A DNA stretch of 64,000 nucleotides from Neodontobutis hainanensis (GCA_024349245.1 JALDNG010000481.1:62001-126000), one strand, 5' to 3'. Counted from the first letter of the stretch, positions 29,760 through 42,525 are shown. Notes: generated by a model from the letters alone, not told the origin. Translations and numbers: made by a program.

Positions 29760-31340
29760 AATTAACTTACAAATTGATTAGGTGACTATATAAAATATTT
29801 ATTTTTAGATATATTAAGTAGAATCAAATGAATGGGAATACTTTTCAATCCTTGACTGAAAAGAAACCGTTTACATACCTTAAAATTTGGAATTATAAAA
29901 ACTATAACAACATGAAGACCTAGAGAGTTTTCCATCAACAAGAAGTTTCGTTTTAACACTTTTTCAGCATCTGAAGTGGATCTAAATTTCATATTTCGTA
30001 TTCTTGGATGCATTCACTCCTAAACATGTTACTTTAACGATAATCATTCACGAAAAACGTAACTCAAATCAATTAAATAATCTAATAAGAGTAATATAAT
30101 AGCTTATAGCATACAATATTACTGCTCAAAAGAATCCACTCACATTCCTGATAAAATTGGTTCGTTATCTAATGCACGTTGAAGATGAAAATCTAATTAA
30201 TCTCAAACAAGAAAAATAAGAAATCTTTAATATTACAAAAATAAAAACGTTGAAATCTTATGTAAGATAACAGATGATTACTATTAAATTAATATCTTTA
30301 TTAAACCTAAATTCTCACAATTTTACAACCAAACTAAACTATATTCTGAATGCAAATGGAATTAAAGATTATAAAATCATCTTTGAATGGTATTAATAAA
30401 TAGTTTACCTGATTAGAAATATGGGTGACTTTGAAAATGTTACTAAATAATTATAATGTTAAATGACGCATCATCATCCTATTATACAAAGTAAATCTAT
30501 CGCTATATTATAGATGAATCAGAACGAACATAGTCTTTAACATTGATAATATTCTCTGTCATGAATAAAATGTTTTTGCTACATCTGAAAACGTATGATA
30601 ACTCATTTATAAACCTATTAAAAGATTATTTATCTACTCATCAATTCAAACTCATTACAAATCCAAAACTATGAGAAATAATATCATGTAAAGTGAAAAT
30701 CACATCGAAAACTAGATCATTAATGCTGATCACTTCAAGCGAAAAAATAGATGTCTATGATTTACAAATTAACTACTGATATAATGGATTCATAATAGTC
30801 GACTGCGTGAAATCAATATTAACTCTTGAATTAAAAAACAAAATAGCGATCATAGAATGTTGTGTCTGATTTGTTTAGAATTGTATTAATTTCAATTTAA
30901 AAAATTGGTTTGCTGTTCAGAAAACAACATATCTCAATCATAATTAAAACATTTCTCTCTTAAGTCAACTCGAATCGATCTAAACTTTCTCACAAAGAAA
31001 AATACAAGAGGAAATAAGTTCAACAATATCAATAGTAAGAAAACATTACTTCGTAGAGACAGAAAATAAATATCTGCCAATCTGGTAAAGCACATTTAAA
31101 ATATTTAACTGGAATTCTTTTGGAGTGCTTTATAACGAACCAAATATGAAAATAAAACATTTTATTGTCCAATATCTTTGAAATAAAATTAAAAAACTGC
31201 TTCAATAATTAGATGAATGTATGCATATGTACGATTTACTTGACGCCAATCTTGAGGTTAAAAATTTATATATTCGCTTATGTGATAACTGACTCAGTTT
31301 TGAATTAAGGATGAATTTATCGATCATTATAATTTGGTGC
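29760..31340 (+). pseudogene. copia integrase relic (zinc finger, core, post-core segment)
   Basis: Around 29994-30020 the frame reads FRILGCIHS, matching the copia integrase motif written HRRLGHxH, with the histidines partly lost. After a frameshift near 30020, a frame from about 30480 reads RYIIDESERT then FSVMNKMFLLHLKTY. This aligns with the copia core segment YFxTFIDDYSRxxWVY, and the Asp at 30513 fits the first catalytic Asp region. At 30780 YNGFIIVDCVKSIL fits QNGVxERxNRTL, with the catalytic Glu not preserved. At 30903 NWFAVQKTTYLNHN matches FWAEAVxTAxYLxNR. From about 31030 to 31180 RKHYFVETENKY, then NSFGVLYNEPNMKIKHF, match the conserved tail that ends GYxxxSKGYRxYNPxT. Several stops interrupt it. 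The frame agreement over about 850 bp with few stops is strong evidence for former coding. Confidence 0.7.
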
Positions 31341-31839
31341 TGCTAGGCAAATATTAGGGTTTTATTTTTAAGTATTCTCACTTAAAAACATTACATAGGA
31401 AAGTACAATTAGAATTCTATGAGAGCATTTTTTCGAAATTTGATTCTCCATATCATTCTTTCTGAAAATTAACGAGATTTATACTTTGAGAAATTTGAAT
31501 GTTTATGAAAAAATCTATTACGTAATGAACATTAAAATCAGTCATTATAATTCATACATTAATTGGGAGAAGAAAAAAATAAAATGTATTTTTGAAGATA
31601 AATAAATATATTAAAAATAAAAAAATTTATAAACTTTGGCCAATTATCTGAAACTATAAAATGAATATTCCATGTTTGCTGTCAAGAAAGATATTGTGTC
31701 GTGAATTAAAAATTATTTGAAAAATTTATAACCTAATTTACATTTAATTATCTTTCACTTCTCTACAAACAATAATTTTACCATAACCTTGAGGCGTTGT
31801 TGATAATTACCGAATGCAAACTAAAATAAGTAAAATGGA

Positions 31840-32215
31840 AATAGTCTGAATATTTTTAAAGAAATAGTTACCATGTGCACTTTAGTACTTTATAGTATCT
31901 CGACTTCGGAGGCCAAATATAAAGATATCATGCTAACCAACAAAAAATAAATTTTCACTTCATTACATGAAGCCAATATAATTCATATCATAGATGAGAA
32001 ATATGTTCGTACGAATATGCAGAATTAATCATGCTTAAACTTGAAAGTTAAAACAAAAATCTCTTTTTATCAAAGCATAATAAATATGACGAAAGAGGAA
32101 CACAACATATCTACGCTGATACAAAGATTGGTGTAAATCCATATGAGATATATCATAGATTTGGAATAACAAAATGCTGCATCTAGAGAACAAAAGATTA
32201 CACAATATATTTTTA
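31840..32215 (+). pseudogene. copia RNase H relic
   Basis: The frame at 31891-31932 reads YSISTSEAKYKDIM, matching the copia RNase H hallmark VALSSTEAEYxAL. The catalytic Glu (codon at 31909-31911) is kept. Further on, TQHIYADTKI near 32090 may correspond to the TKHIDIxYHF motif that normally follows by about 50 residues, but this part is less certain. The reverse transcriptase that should lie directly upstream is mostly absent, which implies an internal deletion. The minus-strand frame at 32035-32277 overlaps this segment and is read as its antisense shadow. Confidence 0.5.
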
Positions 32216-32279
32216 TGAATGTAGTTATTCTTAATTTTATGAGAATTTTTTACATGTATTAATGAAAAATATTGCATTT

Positions 32280-35200
32280 TTTGTATAATGTAAAAAATAA
32301 TAGGGAACTTGCTTATAATGTCGAATAAGTTGAATTTTGGCTTTATATCTGCTAGTGGCGTCTATAATAACGAGTATATTTACTTTTCATCATAATGAAA
32401 AGATTATTTTCAGGATAATTAAAAGATATTTGAATTCATGTTAAAAATCAACTAAAGTTTATGTTTCCGTTTTAGGACACATTAAAAAATAATTTCAACT
32501 TGTTTAATCTAAAAAGTAAATAAAAATTTGATTCGTTTTGATACAATCACAAATCCTTCAATTCTGAATCAAGGTCGAGTATAAAATATTTTAAAAAACA
32601 AAAGGCTTTATATTCTTTTCGAGGTATAGGTGCAAATATGGATTTTTGACATATTCAACATGAATAAATATCCTTAATGGGAAATCGTGTTAAATCATTC
32701 AAATCGTTGACTTAGTGATAAATTTAAAAGTTAGTGAAATATCAAATTTACTGTTAACAAAATATATATGTTCGATCCATACGATCTTTTTATAGATATA
32801 CCAAATAAACATTTAACACTTACTATCTTTTTATCGGGTTAAAAATGTTCTACAAATTTAACAGAATATAATTACGCATGAGTTATTAAAAAATAATAAA
32901 ATATTTAAATTAAATGTTATATCTTTGCTATTTAAAAAATATTTTTAAATAAATAAATTATATTTTGTTATTTATAAAATTAAAAATATTTCAGATTTTA
33001 GAATAAAATGTTTCATGATCGATATGAGAATTAAAATTTATTATCTTTATGATAAAAAATTAACTTTAAAATTGTGAGTCTTTTTTATTGTAACATAAAT
33101 TTAATTCTCAAAGTTTATTAAATTTAATATCAATTTTGTGAAAAAATTAAAATCGAAAGTCAAAGAAAGCAACCATATTTAATCCTTCATTTCATATACA
33201 TCTTTTTATAGCTACTTTGTGCATGTCTGTTTCATCAAGTCTCAAAGTAACACATCGTTATTATTTGATATTAATATTTTATAAAAAATGGAATTATCTT
33301 GTATAACTTAATACTGATATTTTTGATTCGGTTTCCTTTTATTGATTAAATATAAATTGAAAAAAGTGAATGCGAGTATGAGATCTACACTACCCAGTTT
33401 TCAGGTATTTAAACTATGAAATTAGACAAAACTTTTAATTCTATAACTTAGCTTGCAGAGCTTTAATGAATAGCTTATATAAACTTTTTTGTTCCTTTAA
33501 AGAATCGCTTGATATGATTAATTCATTTTTGCTGCCCAAAAATCATAATCTACAAAAATAAATTTTATTTAATCATTTTAGAATCTTAAAACTAAATATT
33601 CTTTAATTTTTTAGATATTTATCGAATTAATGAAAATAAACAAATTTTTGAAAATTATTTATATTCTTAAACTTTTTGTTAAAATTGTCTAAGTATTAAG
33701 TAAATATACAATTCTTTTATTGTTTGATTATAATCCGATCACATTAAACTCCTTAATTGAAAATCAAATAATACAACATAAGCACACTCATATATCAATA
33801 ACTTAATAAATAAATTTATTTATTTGGTTAGTTGGTCAAGATAATTTTTTATTTTTAAATACCAGTTTGAGTAATAAAATATTTTAAATTTTGTTTTTAT
33901 ACTTTGAATAACTATAAAAGGCGAGAAAACAAACATTTTTAATTTATTTATTCTCAGAATTTTTGTTTTATAGTTTAAAGACTGAAAATTCTTATATTCT
34001 TTTTCTATTTATACATCAATGATTAATAGAGATAATTATCAATTATAAAAATTTCGGTATTTAACGTGTAATGTATTTTTTTTCACAACAAAATATTGAG
34101 TTCAACTTTCTTGTAATTCAAAATTACTGCATTTATATGTTGTAATTCTCAGAATTTAAAAATTAATTAAATGATTTACCATTTAAAATTTTCTTGACAA
34201 AAATTTTGAATAATTACCTACTTTGCCACCTGAAAGCATACTCTATTGATCAAATCATTTAATTATTTTATAATGATACGTTTGACGCATTTAATAAAAT
34301 CTTTTCAAATAATTTTATTATAGCCATCGATAATTTGATCTTGATAATGTTTCTTCTAATTCGGTGAATTAGAGTTTTTATGAAAAGAGATGTATCAATC
34401 TTATCATCTCTCATTTTTTTAATATTTGATTGTTTTTATTTTAATGTTTAACATGAAAACCATTTCCCAAACATCCTTAAATGTATTATTTTAGAATCAT
34501 TTAAATATTTATAGAATATTTTGAAAACATAATATTATGTTACGCCTGTATTAATTTCATAATATGAAACTGTATCAATAATTTTATACTTTGATGTGAC
34601 GTGTCTTTAAAAATTGAAAAATTTTTGAAAAAAGTTAGGGCGTTTGAAGTAATTAAATAATTTTTAGGTTATAAATTATTTTAATAAATTAAACATGTCA
34701 AAAAATAGATAAATAATAAAAATTTTAGGTTTTGAGAGATGACTTCAAATATATCATGTTTGATTTTTATTTTCAAATTTAAAATAAGATGAAACAAAAT
34801 ATAAATCAGCTATATTTATAAAAATATATAAGAAAAATTATATTATTTGTTGGCAAGTTCATTTAAATTTTCGAGAATAGACAAAATAAACTAAGTTTAA
34901 AGAAATTTTAAACTTTTTATGTTACATGGATACGAATTTCGCCTCATGGTTATGTTAGTAAGAACATAAGAAAATTTTAATTTTAATTTTGAGTTTAGAT
35001 TATTATCATAAACCATCCAAATTAGGTAATGTGGAATTAAATATATCTTAAAATTTTAACAATTAAAAACGTAAAAAATATTTTTTTATATATGTTAAAA
35101 TAGGTGAATAATTGATAAACAGATTTTAAACTCAGTTCTAAAAATAATATAGAAAATAATGTTAAAGTTTATAAAAATAGTAAAAACAAACTTTTTGATT

Positions 35201-37755
35201 TTTTTACTTTTAAATCCTGAAAATATCTCAAATTGGAGCCAACCTATGATATAATTTTTAAATTTATTTCATCTATTTATCAGAAATTTGACAATATAAA
35301 TGATAGATATTTGTGAAATTCACAAAACTAACTCTTCGGATAATTATATAGTAGTCTAACAAATCTATACTTCTTCTTTACGTTTAATTTGGATATGCAA
35401 AAGTTGTAAATGTCTTATATGTCGATAAATTTATGAGATAGTCTGAAAACATATATTTAGTTGAATATATTTTCATAAAATGTTTAATCGACTTCATTGA
35501 ATTTAAAAAACATCAGTATTATTTTTCGCAGAGTAACTTCGCAAAAAAATGTTGAAAAAATTAATTTTTGGTAATTCTCAAAAAATACAATATAATTCTA
35601 TATGTTATGTAAATTTATAACGCCATTGAAGATATTTGTTTTTCAGAAAAGAAGTAAGCTATATGAATCAAACTGACATAAAAGTATTTTTCTAGTTTAG
35701 ACAAGTTTCTTAGAAGAAGATAAACAAATATGTAACGTTTAATAATAAAATATTTTGAAAAAACGTGTCACGTGCGTATTGAAAGTTATGTATTTAAATT
35801 CAAAAATACAAAAACCTTGTATTTTTTACAAGTGTAACTTATGAAATCGTGACCATTATTAAAAATTAAAATAAATAATCCTTTTTGCATATTTTTGTTT
35901 CTAAGAATAAACTGACAGTTTAAAAAGTCTTTTTCTTAAAAATAATATTTTTTAATTGTCATATTTTTCTCATAACAAAAATTGTTTTATATTTTTGATG
36001 TCTAGAATAAAGAGGATTCGAAAGCTAGACATTATAGCTTGTTTCAATAGTTCAAATTTTTAAAAATGTAAAATACACATATCGTAATGTCTAAAGAAAC
36101 CCATATTAGTATGTTGAATAAATCTTTGTTGAATATTGAATCTCTCAAGTCGATTAAAAATAAAAAAAATATTTAAAAGTTATCAATTACGATACAAAAA
36201 TTTTGTGAGATATATTATATAAAGGAACTCGTCAGATCGAATCGATTTTACAATATATTGACCTTTGAATTATCTATTTAAAATAAAGTATGATAGTAGG
36301 GACATATGTCAAGATATAAAATATAATTAATTTCATCTAATCGATAAGATTTGATTTCTTTAACATCGATTCATTACAAATCCATCGAAAAATCTAGATA
36401 CATTTTACATCATTAAGATTCACGTTTTAGTTATTCATAGTATATTGGAAAAATACATTTTCATAATATTTTCGATAATAAACTAGATTATTAATTTTTT
36501 CACTTCATATTATTGAAAGTAAAATCTCATACTTTTTCCGTTAAATTGTTTGACAATATTTAAATGAAAAATGTTTCAATCAGTCTGAATATGAATAAGT
36601 CATCCCTAAAATGTTTTTCTGAGTCATTGAATATTTGAAAATGTGCTTTAAAATGTAATTAAATTGCGGATATATTATTCTTTTATCATGACAATTTCGG
36701 TAAAAATTCTTACGATAACTTTAAAGATATTTCATAACGAACAGGTCATTCTCTTGAAGTTTCATTTTTTGTTAAAATTCATTTGACTGCACTTTCGAAA
36801 TTTTTCAAAATATTTATTATTTTAAATTTTGTCTTGTGTACTTCTCATCGAAACAAAAAAATTTATTTTTTATGAAAATAAAATCTTTATTTATATTTGA
36901 GAGTGGTAAAATCTATCTCAATGCAAAGAGAAAAGCCTAATCTATGAGCACTAAGACGTTTTAATGTCTTGCAAAAGAGTTTAAAAATAATTAATAGTTT
37001 TCGAACATTTGCGTCATGAAAATGAAAATATAACATATTTTTATTATATATCTTATTTAATTTTTTATGAATGTTAATATCAATGATTTTTATCTGTTAT
37101 TGAAATAAAGGAATTTTCAAACATTCAATTCATTGAATTATATCTTTTAAGTGATATTCTTGAGCGTAAGGGGATGCCTTCGTATTGAATAGTGAAAAAT
37201 ATTTCATTTTTATAATTAAAAATTAAGAAAAATAATTTAAATATTCAAATATAACCCATTAGTTATGAATAGCTAATAAAATAATTATTTTTAATTGCAA
37301 TGAGTTAAAAATTATAAATCAAATCTAATCCTCTTCTTTTGATTAAGTTGAAAATTAAATCGATTTTTGGTAATTTAATTGCTCTTTTGAAAAATCAGTG
37401 ATATAATATCCTATATTTGATGATTCCGAATTTTTTATGTGTATGTTAGACATTTCGCGTTTTTATATAAACTAATTTTGTCTTATAAACGCTTCAAACC
37501 TTCAATACTTTTAATACTGTATTGAAGTGTTGGAATTACTTTAAATCTTACTCTTCACAAGTTTGAGGGAAAAATTACATTGATTTTATCTATTCAATGT
37601 GAAAAATATGTTTGAAGAAGATTTAAAGTAAGGAAAACTTGAATGAGTATAAAATTATTTTTTTGTCACTTCTAATCTCGTAAGATAAATTTTGTTATCT
37701 ACGGCAATATTTTTACATAACTTTTCACCATAAATTTATCAATTTTATTATATTG
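32280..37755. other. AT-rich intergenic DNA, nothing recognised
   Basis: No protein motif, RNA gene or repeat array could be found on either strand between the copia relic and the minus-strand gypsy relic. Composition returns to the very AT-rich background. Short hydrophobic frames are at chance level. Confidence 0.6.
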
Positions 37756-37759
37756 TCGA

Positions 37760-38219
37760 AAAACTAAAGGTGGTATAATGACTCATCTGTATCTTATTTT
37801 ATGGAATGATAGATTTTTTCTATCTGGACAATCTTTAACAGTAGTTATCGAGATCCTTTCAATCCCACAAGGGATTTCCTTTATTTGTCATTGTGGTTCA
37901 TCAATTATATTTATGTTCAGTTTCCTTTGTAAGCTTTTAACGATTTTTATTATTCTTTTTATCTTTTGAATCGAGAGACATAATTATATTGGCTCAGAGA
38001 CAAAATAATTGAATATATACTTCGCAAGGTTGCGGAAAATTATATAATTGTAATATTACCGTCAGATATAGAATAATTTACAAACAAAGTGTCGTCTATA
38101 TTCGATTTTTTTATTGAATCAATTGCATTATTACTTATATTTTTATGGCTCTGTACTTCCATAATCGTACTTATCCGAATTTTGAGTTTTTATTTAAGCG
38201 ATCACTTCTTCACAGTTAG
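37760..38219 (-). other. open tail after the gypsy integrase, env-like or 3' region unclear
   Basis: The minus strand stays unusually open here, with hydrophilic segments such as MEVQSHKNISNNAIDSIKKS and GIERISITTVKDCPDRKNLS. The position after integrase would suit an integrase C-terminus or an env-like third frame of an insect-type gypsy element, but I recognise no motif. The plus strand over 37778-37969 holds a 63-codon hydrophobic frame, which I take as the antisense shadow. Assignment is inference from position. Confidence 0.3.
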
Positions 38220-38605
38220 AATTCTCGATTGACGAACCGAGTAGAATGTCTAATGATTGAATAGTTTCCTTTTAAAAAGTAAATTAAACAGCTATAAGCT
38301 GGTTGTATCATTGAGACAAATTGTGTCAGAGATTCATCGTGATAGCCAACTTTTAGACCAGTCGTTGTTTTACTTAACGAGTTTAAAAATCATTTGGTTA
38401 ATTTTTGTGTGTTCTCTTTCAACAATACTATCTATATGTGGATGGTATTGGGTTTTTGTTATCTTGATGATTATAATTAAATTTTTAACGTTTTTCATAA
38501 AATCTGATTCTAAGTTAGAACATCTATCAGAGAGGAGGCTAATTAGAAATACCAAATATCTACAAATAGAGTTACAAATTTTGTTTAGCGAGAGTTTTAA
38601 CATAT
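38220..38605 (-). pseudogene. gypsy integrase catalytic-core relic
   Basis: The minus-strand frame 38603-38370 reads SDRCSNLESDFMKNVKNLI, then TQYHPHIDSIVEREHTKIN. These match the Ty3/gypsy integrase motifs SDRGSNFxSxxFxxxCxxLG and YHPQTDGxVERxNRTL, which hold the second Asp and the catalytic Glu of the DDE triad. Spacing between them is as in the family. Beyond 38370 a frameshift leads into a weaker stretch that may be the end of the core. The plus-strand 116-codon frame over the same bases (38257-38607) looks like a membrane protein but is the antisense of this conserved motif. Confidence 0.8.
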
Positions 38606-39789
38606 AATCTTGCTTTATGGGATTGCAAAGAAATATTTTTAATTTTGGTCAATTATTTTAAAAATATTACAAAATTCTATCTTGTTCTAACAGACTGATA
38701 ATATTCATTACCACAATCTCTTATACCATGGCTAATTTAATAGAAATAAGAGGATTTTAAATCAATCACTTTGATGAATTATGACTGCTACATCCATGAC
38801 AACGAGAAAATCCAATTATTGATATCTGTTCTAAAATACGACTAAAAGAATCGTGACGTAATTAGGTCCGCCTTTTATTTCAAACCAGTATGTCCTTTTA
38901 GTCATACGCATCTTTTAAAATCAATTAAATTAAGTTATTTGGTGTTACAACTCTAAAGAATGTGCTTTTGGATAATCATATCTTCTAAAGAGTATATTTC
39001 CCTTATTAATAAGCAATGGTTATGATTGAGCAGTCTTTTTTACAAAATTTAATTTTTTTTAATTATTTAGAGCACCTCTATTTTCCATATAACTCCTTAT
39101 CCAGCAAAGGTATACATCCTTTATTTGCTTAGATATGAAGTAATTCTTGAGATAAAAATGTTAGCATTTCGTACATGTTTGTTTTAATGCACGGCTGAGA
39201 TAGACTAATGGCATAATAAAGATTCTTTCCATGGCGAAACAAAATTATCAAAATAAATTTTTTCGAAATATCCATCTATCTAGCTAGTTTCAGCTCCAAA
39301 ATAGATCATTTAATTTAACCTTGAAATGTTTTGTGATTATAACGATATTCCAACTGAATACAAACAAGGTATGGTTTTAATATATTTACCATCCATTTAT
39401 GTGCCAAAATTTATTTTGTTTTCGTTATTTTTCTTCAAACCTTGATAAAAAGAAAATTTAGAATTGTATGACTGATTCAACATTTCATTAAATTGGCTTT
39501 TAACTTCTCCAAGTGTTATTTTACAAGAGCTACAGTTTGAAATGAGCTTTTTTTCATGTAAGGGCGATGTAACAATGTTAATGAGATTATTTTGAATAAA
39601 ATTCCCTTAACGCAGTAGCATGAACATCTATCCAATCTAAAATTTTGTGTTTTCTTGCGAGATCGTTTGTTATAACATCTGAGTGAGATAAATCTTTGAA
39701 AAATTATCTTTTATAAAAAGTAAATCAATAAAACAATGATAGAATATTTCTGCAAATTGAGTTTTTCCCATCATCGACATATTAGAACC

Positions 39790-40350
39790 TATCAGACTTT
39801 TATTATGTCTTATTCACTGATCATAACCTTAAGGTATTTTGTATCAGTTCTAAAGAATTGGCATTTTCCTTTTCACTGTTTGAAGTGAATTGTTTCGATG
39901 ACAGATAACACTTCGACAATCAGATCAAGATGCTTCTAGTCTTTATGACAAATATTAATATGTCATTAAGATATATAGCGATGTTTCTATGAAAAAAAGT
40001 TTAATAAAACATTCTCCATCTCTCTTGGAAACTTAGCTAGGTCTTTAATAAATATATAGGGTGCTATGAAATTATCGTAAATATCAAATGGTATTGTAAA
40101 TGAGGTCTTTTAAGAATCATACTCCCATACTTTAATCTACCAGGTTCCATAGGCTAAATCAATATTCGAAATGACAATGCGCCATTCAAGCAATAAATAT
40201 AAAATCAAATTTTTAGTATGAAAAGCGAAGAAGGTATTTTTATCTTGTTAAGTTTTAGAAAATCAACACAGTCGGATTTCATCATTTTTTATGCTAAAAA
40301 TAACGTGAACGCGTTCGATATACTTTTTCTAATAAACCTATCTTTAAAAA
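39790..40350 (-). pseudogene. gypsy reverse transcriptase relic
   Basis: On the minus strand, SDCVDFLKLNKIKIPSS (about 40280-40225) matches the gypsy motif FCVDYRKLNxxTIPD. FRILI-stop-PMEPGRLKYG then corresponds to the STLDLASGYWQI segment. The active site at 39973-39962 reads YLND where functional enzymes have YxDD, so one catalytic Asp is changed to Asn. About 100 bases further, GKCQFFRTDTKYLKVMISE (39870-39815) matches KCxFFKxEVKYLGHxIS, the connection that follows the palm domain in this family. Spacing fits the family. In-frame stops and frame changes exclude activity. Confidence 0.8.
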
Positions 40351-40879
40351 TTGAAGATAACATATTTTAAGATTTTTTTTCAATTTGGATTGTTACTATC
40401 ATTGTTTATTTTCGAAGAGATAAAGAATAAAATGTTTATCTTATAAGTTATATCGATTTATTACAATAAAATTCGGGACTATATTTATGAACACTTTTTT
40501 ATGGTGAGATTTTAAGTTTGGGAACTTTTAACAGATATCGAGATCTTTTCTAGTCTTGTTTATTTTGTAAAATATCATCGGTTGTTTCCATACAGGCCTT
40601 TTTTGCGTTTTAATCGGACACTTCAGAACCGTGGTAGAGCCTGTTTTAATGAATCTGTCATCTAAATATATCCAAGTTTTAAATTAAGTTAATAAAATCA
40701 TTTACAAAATAAAATAACAGAAAAGGTATGGTGATACAACAGAATTGTGACAATAGTTAATTTTTACTATCTGAATCATGGCTTCAAGCAGTCCAGCAGT
40801 ATAAATTTCATGATATTCTTAGTTTGAATTCAGTCATTAATAGTATGCAGTGACGAAATTCTTTTTTAATTTTCAAATT

Positions 40880-41670
40880 AATCAAACTTCACAAGAGAGA
40901 TTTTGGAATCCAATTTTTTTTGGCATTCTCATAAACCAACATCAATTCTTCTGTGATCGATATTATAACTGATTTTATGGTGCCAGAATTTCTTTATTTA
41001 TCGCTAATAGCATCGAGGACGACAGAATCTCTTGTTACAAAATAGGAACATTCTAGCTTAACTCCCACTTATACAACAACGGAAACATTCAGTCAAACAC
41101 TTAATTAAGTATAGTTAAGACATCTATGTAGCTAATTCGTTGAGTTCTCTTTCAAATGTCGAGCAATGATCTGCGGTGTCATTGGCCACTAAAACTCTCA
41201 GTTGCGGCGAAAATTATTTTATTAAACAACTTTAAACATTCCAAAATAATTTTAACATAATCCATGTAAATAAGAGCCTTTAGTGATTAATCATAGATTT
41301 ATTTCATGTAGATTAACGAAATTTTTAATGTTCGCACACATTGTCACTTAATACATATTCAATCTAAATTATCGATGATGCATATATTTGACAAGACAAC
41401 GTCAGCAGATTTCAAAATTCTAGAAGTTGCTTTGAAATCACGCAATTGTTGTAAACTTGTTAAAAAATATCTTATTGTTTTCAATCAGAACATATTTTTA
41501 CATGTTCAACGCCTTGACCTCATTGTGAACCTCAAACTCTAAAGCAACGAAGAGTGAATCATTAGCTTCAATGCATTTATGTACATCAATTAGACATGTC
41601 AATTCATTCTTTTTAACCAACGCTGAAAAAATCATTCAAATGAAACATGGAATATTGCCAATGGATGTTC
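40880..41670 (-). pseudogene. gag/protease-like stretch of the minus-strand gypsy relic
   Basis: Two semi-open runs are visible. Near 41650-41510 the frame reads ALVKKNELTCLIDVHKCIE and continues for about 45 codons without a stop. Near 41215-41130 another reads PQLRVLVANDTADH. Neither matches a zinc knuckle or the DTG active site of a retroviral-type protease, so the assignment rests on position upstream of reverse transcriptase. It could also be non-coding DNA of the element. Confidence 0.35.
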
Positions 41671-41679
41671 CAGAGAAAC

Positions 41680-42460
41680 GACAATTATAGTTAAATTGTG
41701 TAAGACAAAAGATAATATCTCTAATATAAGAAAAAATATCTTTCCACAAAAAATATTGCAAAATAATTTTTTCTAAAATATAAATGACATTCTCCTTGAA
41801 AAAATTTTTAACGTATTAAATTTTAATTATCTTAAAAGGAAAATAAAAAATAAATTAATTATAAAATAGAGGGACAACAAAAAATTATTAATGATTTGAT
41901 AACTAGTTAGAAAACATAACTATTTTATTATAATATCATTAAATTAAAGTAATATTTTATACAAGATTCACGTTACTATTTGGTTCATATAGAAAAGATG
42001 TATTATCAATAAAATATGTATTACAAACAAATAAATACTATTTTTATTCTTGAAAATAAACTAACGATTAAGATATTAATGGTAATTTAAGCAAAATTAT
42101 TGACACTCAACTAAGCATTTCCCATATTAAACCCGTTGAAGGTATCACATCAAAAACCGTTCACGATTAAAGATAAAATAAATGCAAAACTTATAACATT
42201 TAAAAATTATATATCATATTTTAAACGGAATTTAACATATACTTTAATAAAGAAACATAAAACTATCATAGATTTTATTTTGATAACTATACTATTAAAC
42301 GATGAATTACCGAACTAAATATTAAAAAACCAACAATGTGAAAAATAATTTTAATTATTAAATGTATAATTCCAAAGTAATATCAAAAAGACATCAAAAC
42401 TTCAAAGGAAATTGACAACAAAAATTTACTTAGCATATAGAATTATACATTCAAGTTGAT
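41680..42460. other. AT-rich spacer
   Basis: Nothing recognised. A 60-codon frame at 42136-42318 (+) begins with TTG, is Lys/Ile/Thr-rich and is of chance length. This stretch separates the minus-strand gypsy relic from the 3' end of the saposin-like locus. Confidence 0.5.
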
Positions 42461-42463
42461 AGT

Positions 42464-42469
42464 TTTATT
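42464..42469 (-). terminator. AATAAA polyadenylation signal of the saposin-like locus
   Basis: On the minus strand AATAAA lies about 57 bases after the TAA stop at 42528-42526, a suitable place for cleavage and polyadenylation. In DNA this AT-rich an AATAAA is common by chance, so it is supportive rather than decisive. Confidence 0.35.
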
Positions 42470-42525
42470 TAATCGAATTTAATTGAAGACATTCAAAAAT
42501 ATTTGAATAAATTAAAAAAATTTGT

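Larger units (their letters stand above)
28740..32215 (+). mobile_element. decayed Ty1/copia retrotransposon
   Basis: Plus-strand frames across this GC-richer block, read through stops and a few frameshifts, give Ty1/copia pol domains in family order. These are the integrase HHCC region near 29994-30020, the integrase core near 30495-30850, the segment after the core near 30903-31180, and the RNase H motif near 31891-31932. In the copia family integrase precedes reverse transcriptase and RNase H, which is the order seen. Only about 650 bp separates the post-integrase part from RNase H, so most of the reverse transcriptase is missing. 28740-29760 may be gag but I could not match it. No LTR, primer-binding site or polypurine tract was identified, so both borders are approximate. 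Confidence 0.7.
37760..41670 (-). mobile_element. decayed Ty3/gypsy retrotransposon, minus strand
   Basis: Reading the minus strand from 41670 downwards gives, in gypsy order: a possible gag or protease stretch (41670-40900), reverse transcriptase (about 40350-39790), a weak RNase H/linker stretch (39790-38900) and integrase (about 38605-38220). An open, unassigned tail continues to about 37760. The order reverse transcriptase, RNase H, integrase is that of Ty3/gypsy, not copia. Many stops and frameshifts show it is dead. LTRs and target-site duplications were not found, so the limits are approximate. The block is clearly less AT-rich than its flanks. Confidence 0.75.

Noticed and set aside
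29786..30013. Minus-strand 75-codon frame
   Set aside because: It is antisense to the copia integrase zinc-finger stretch. No family is recognised, and the plus strand carries the matching motif order.
30480..30860. Reading of the copia segment as a gypsy protease end (YNGFIIVD as a GIIGxDFL motif)
   Set aside because: The surrounding motifs (IIDESERT, WFAVQKTTYLNHN, NSFGVLYNEP, STSEAKY) fit copia integrase and RNase H in order, so the protease reading was dropped.
32035..32277. Minus-strand 80-codon frame with an integrase-like look
   Set aside because: It overlaps the plus-strand copia RNase H region and no diagnostic integrase motif holds up.
38257..38607. Plus-strand 116-codon frame resembling a two-segment membrane protein, the longest frame in the window
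   Set aside because: It is antisense to the gypsy integrase core, whose minus-strand motifs (SDRCSNLES, YHPHIDSIVER) are specific. The hydrophobic residues arise from the complement of Lys/Asn-rich codons.
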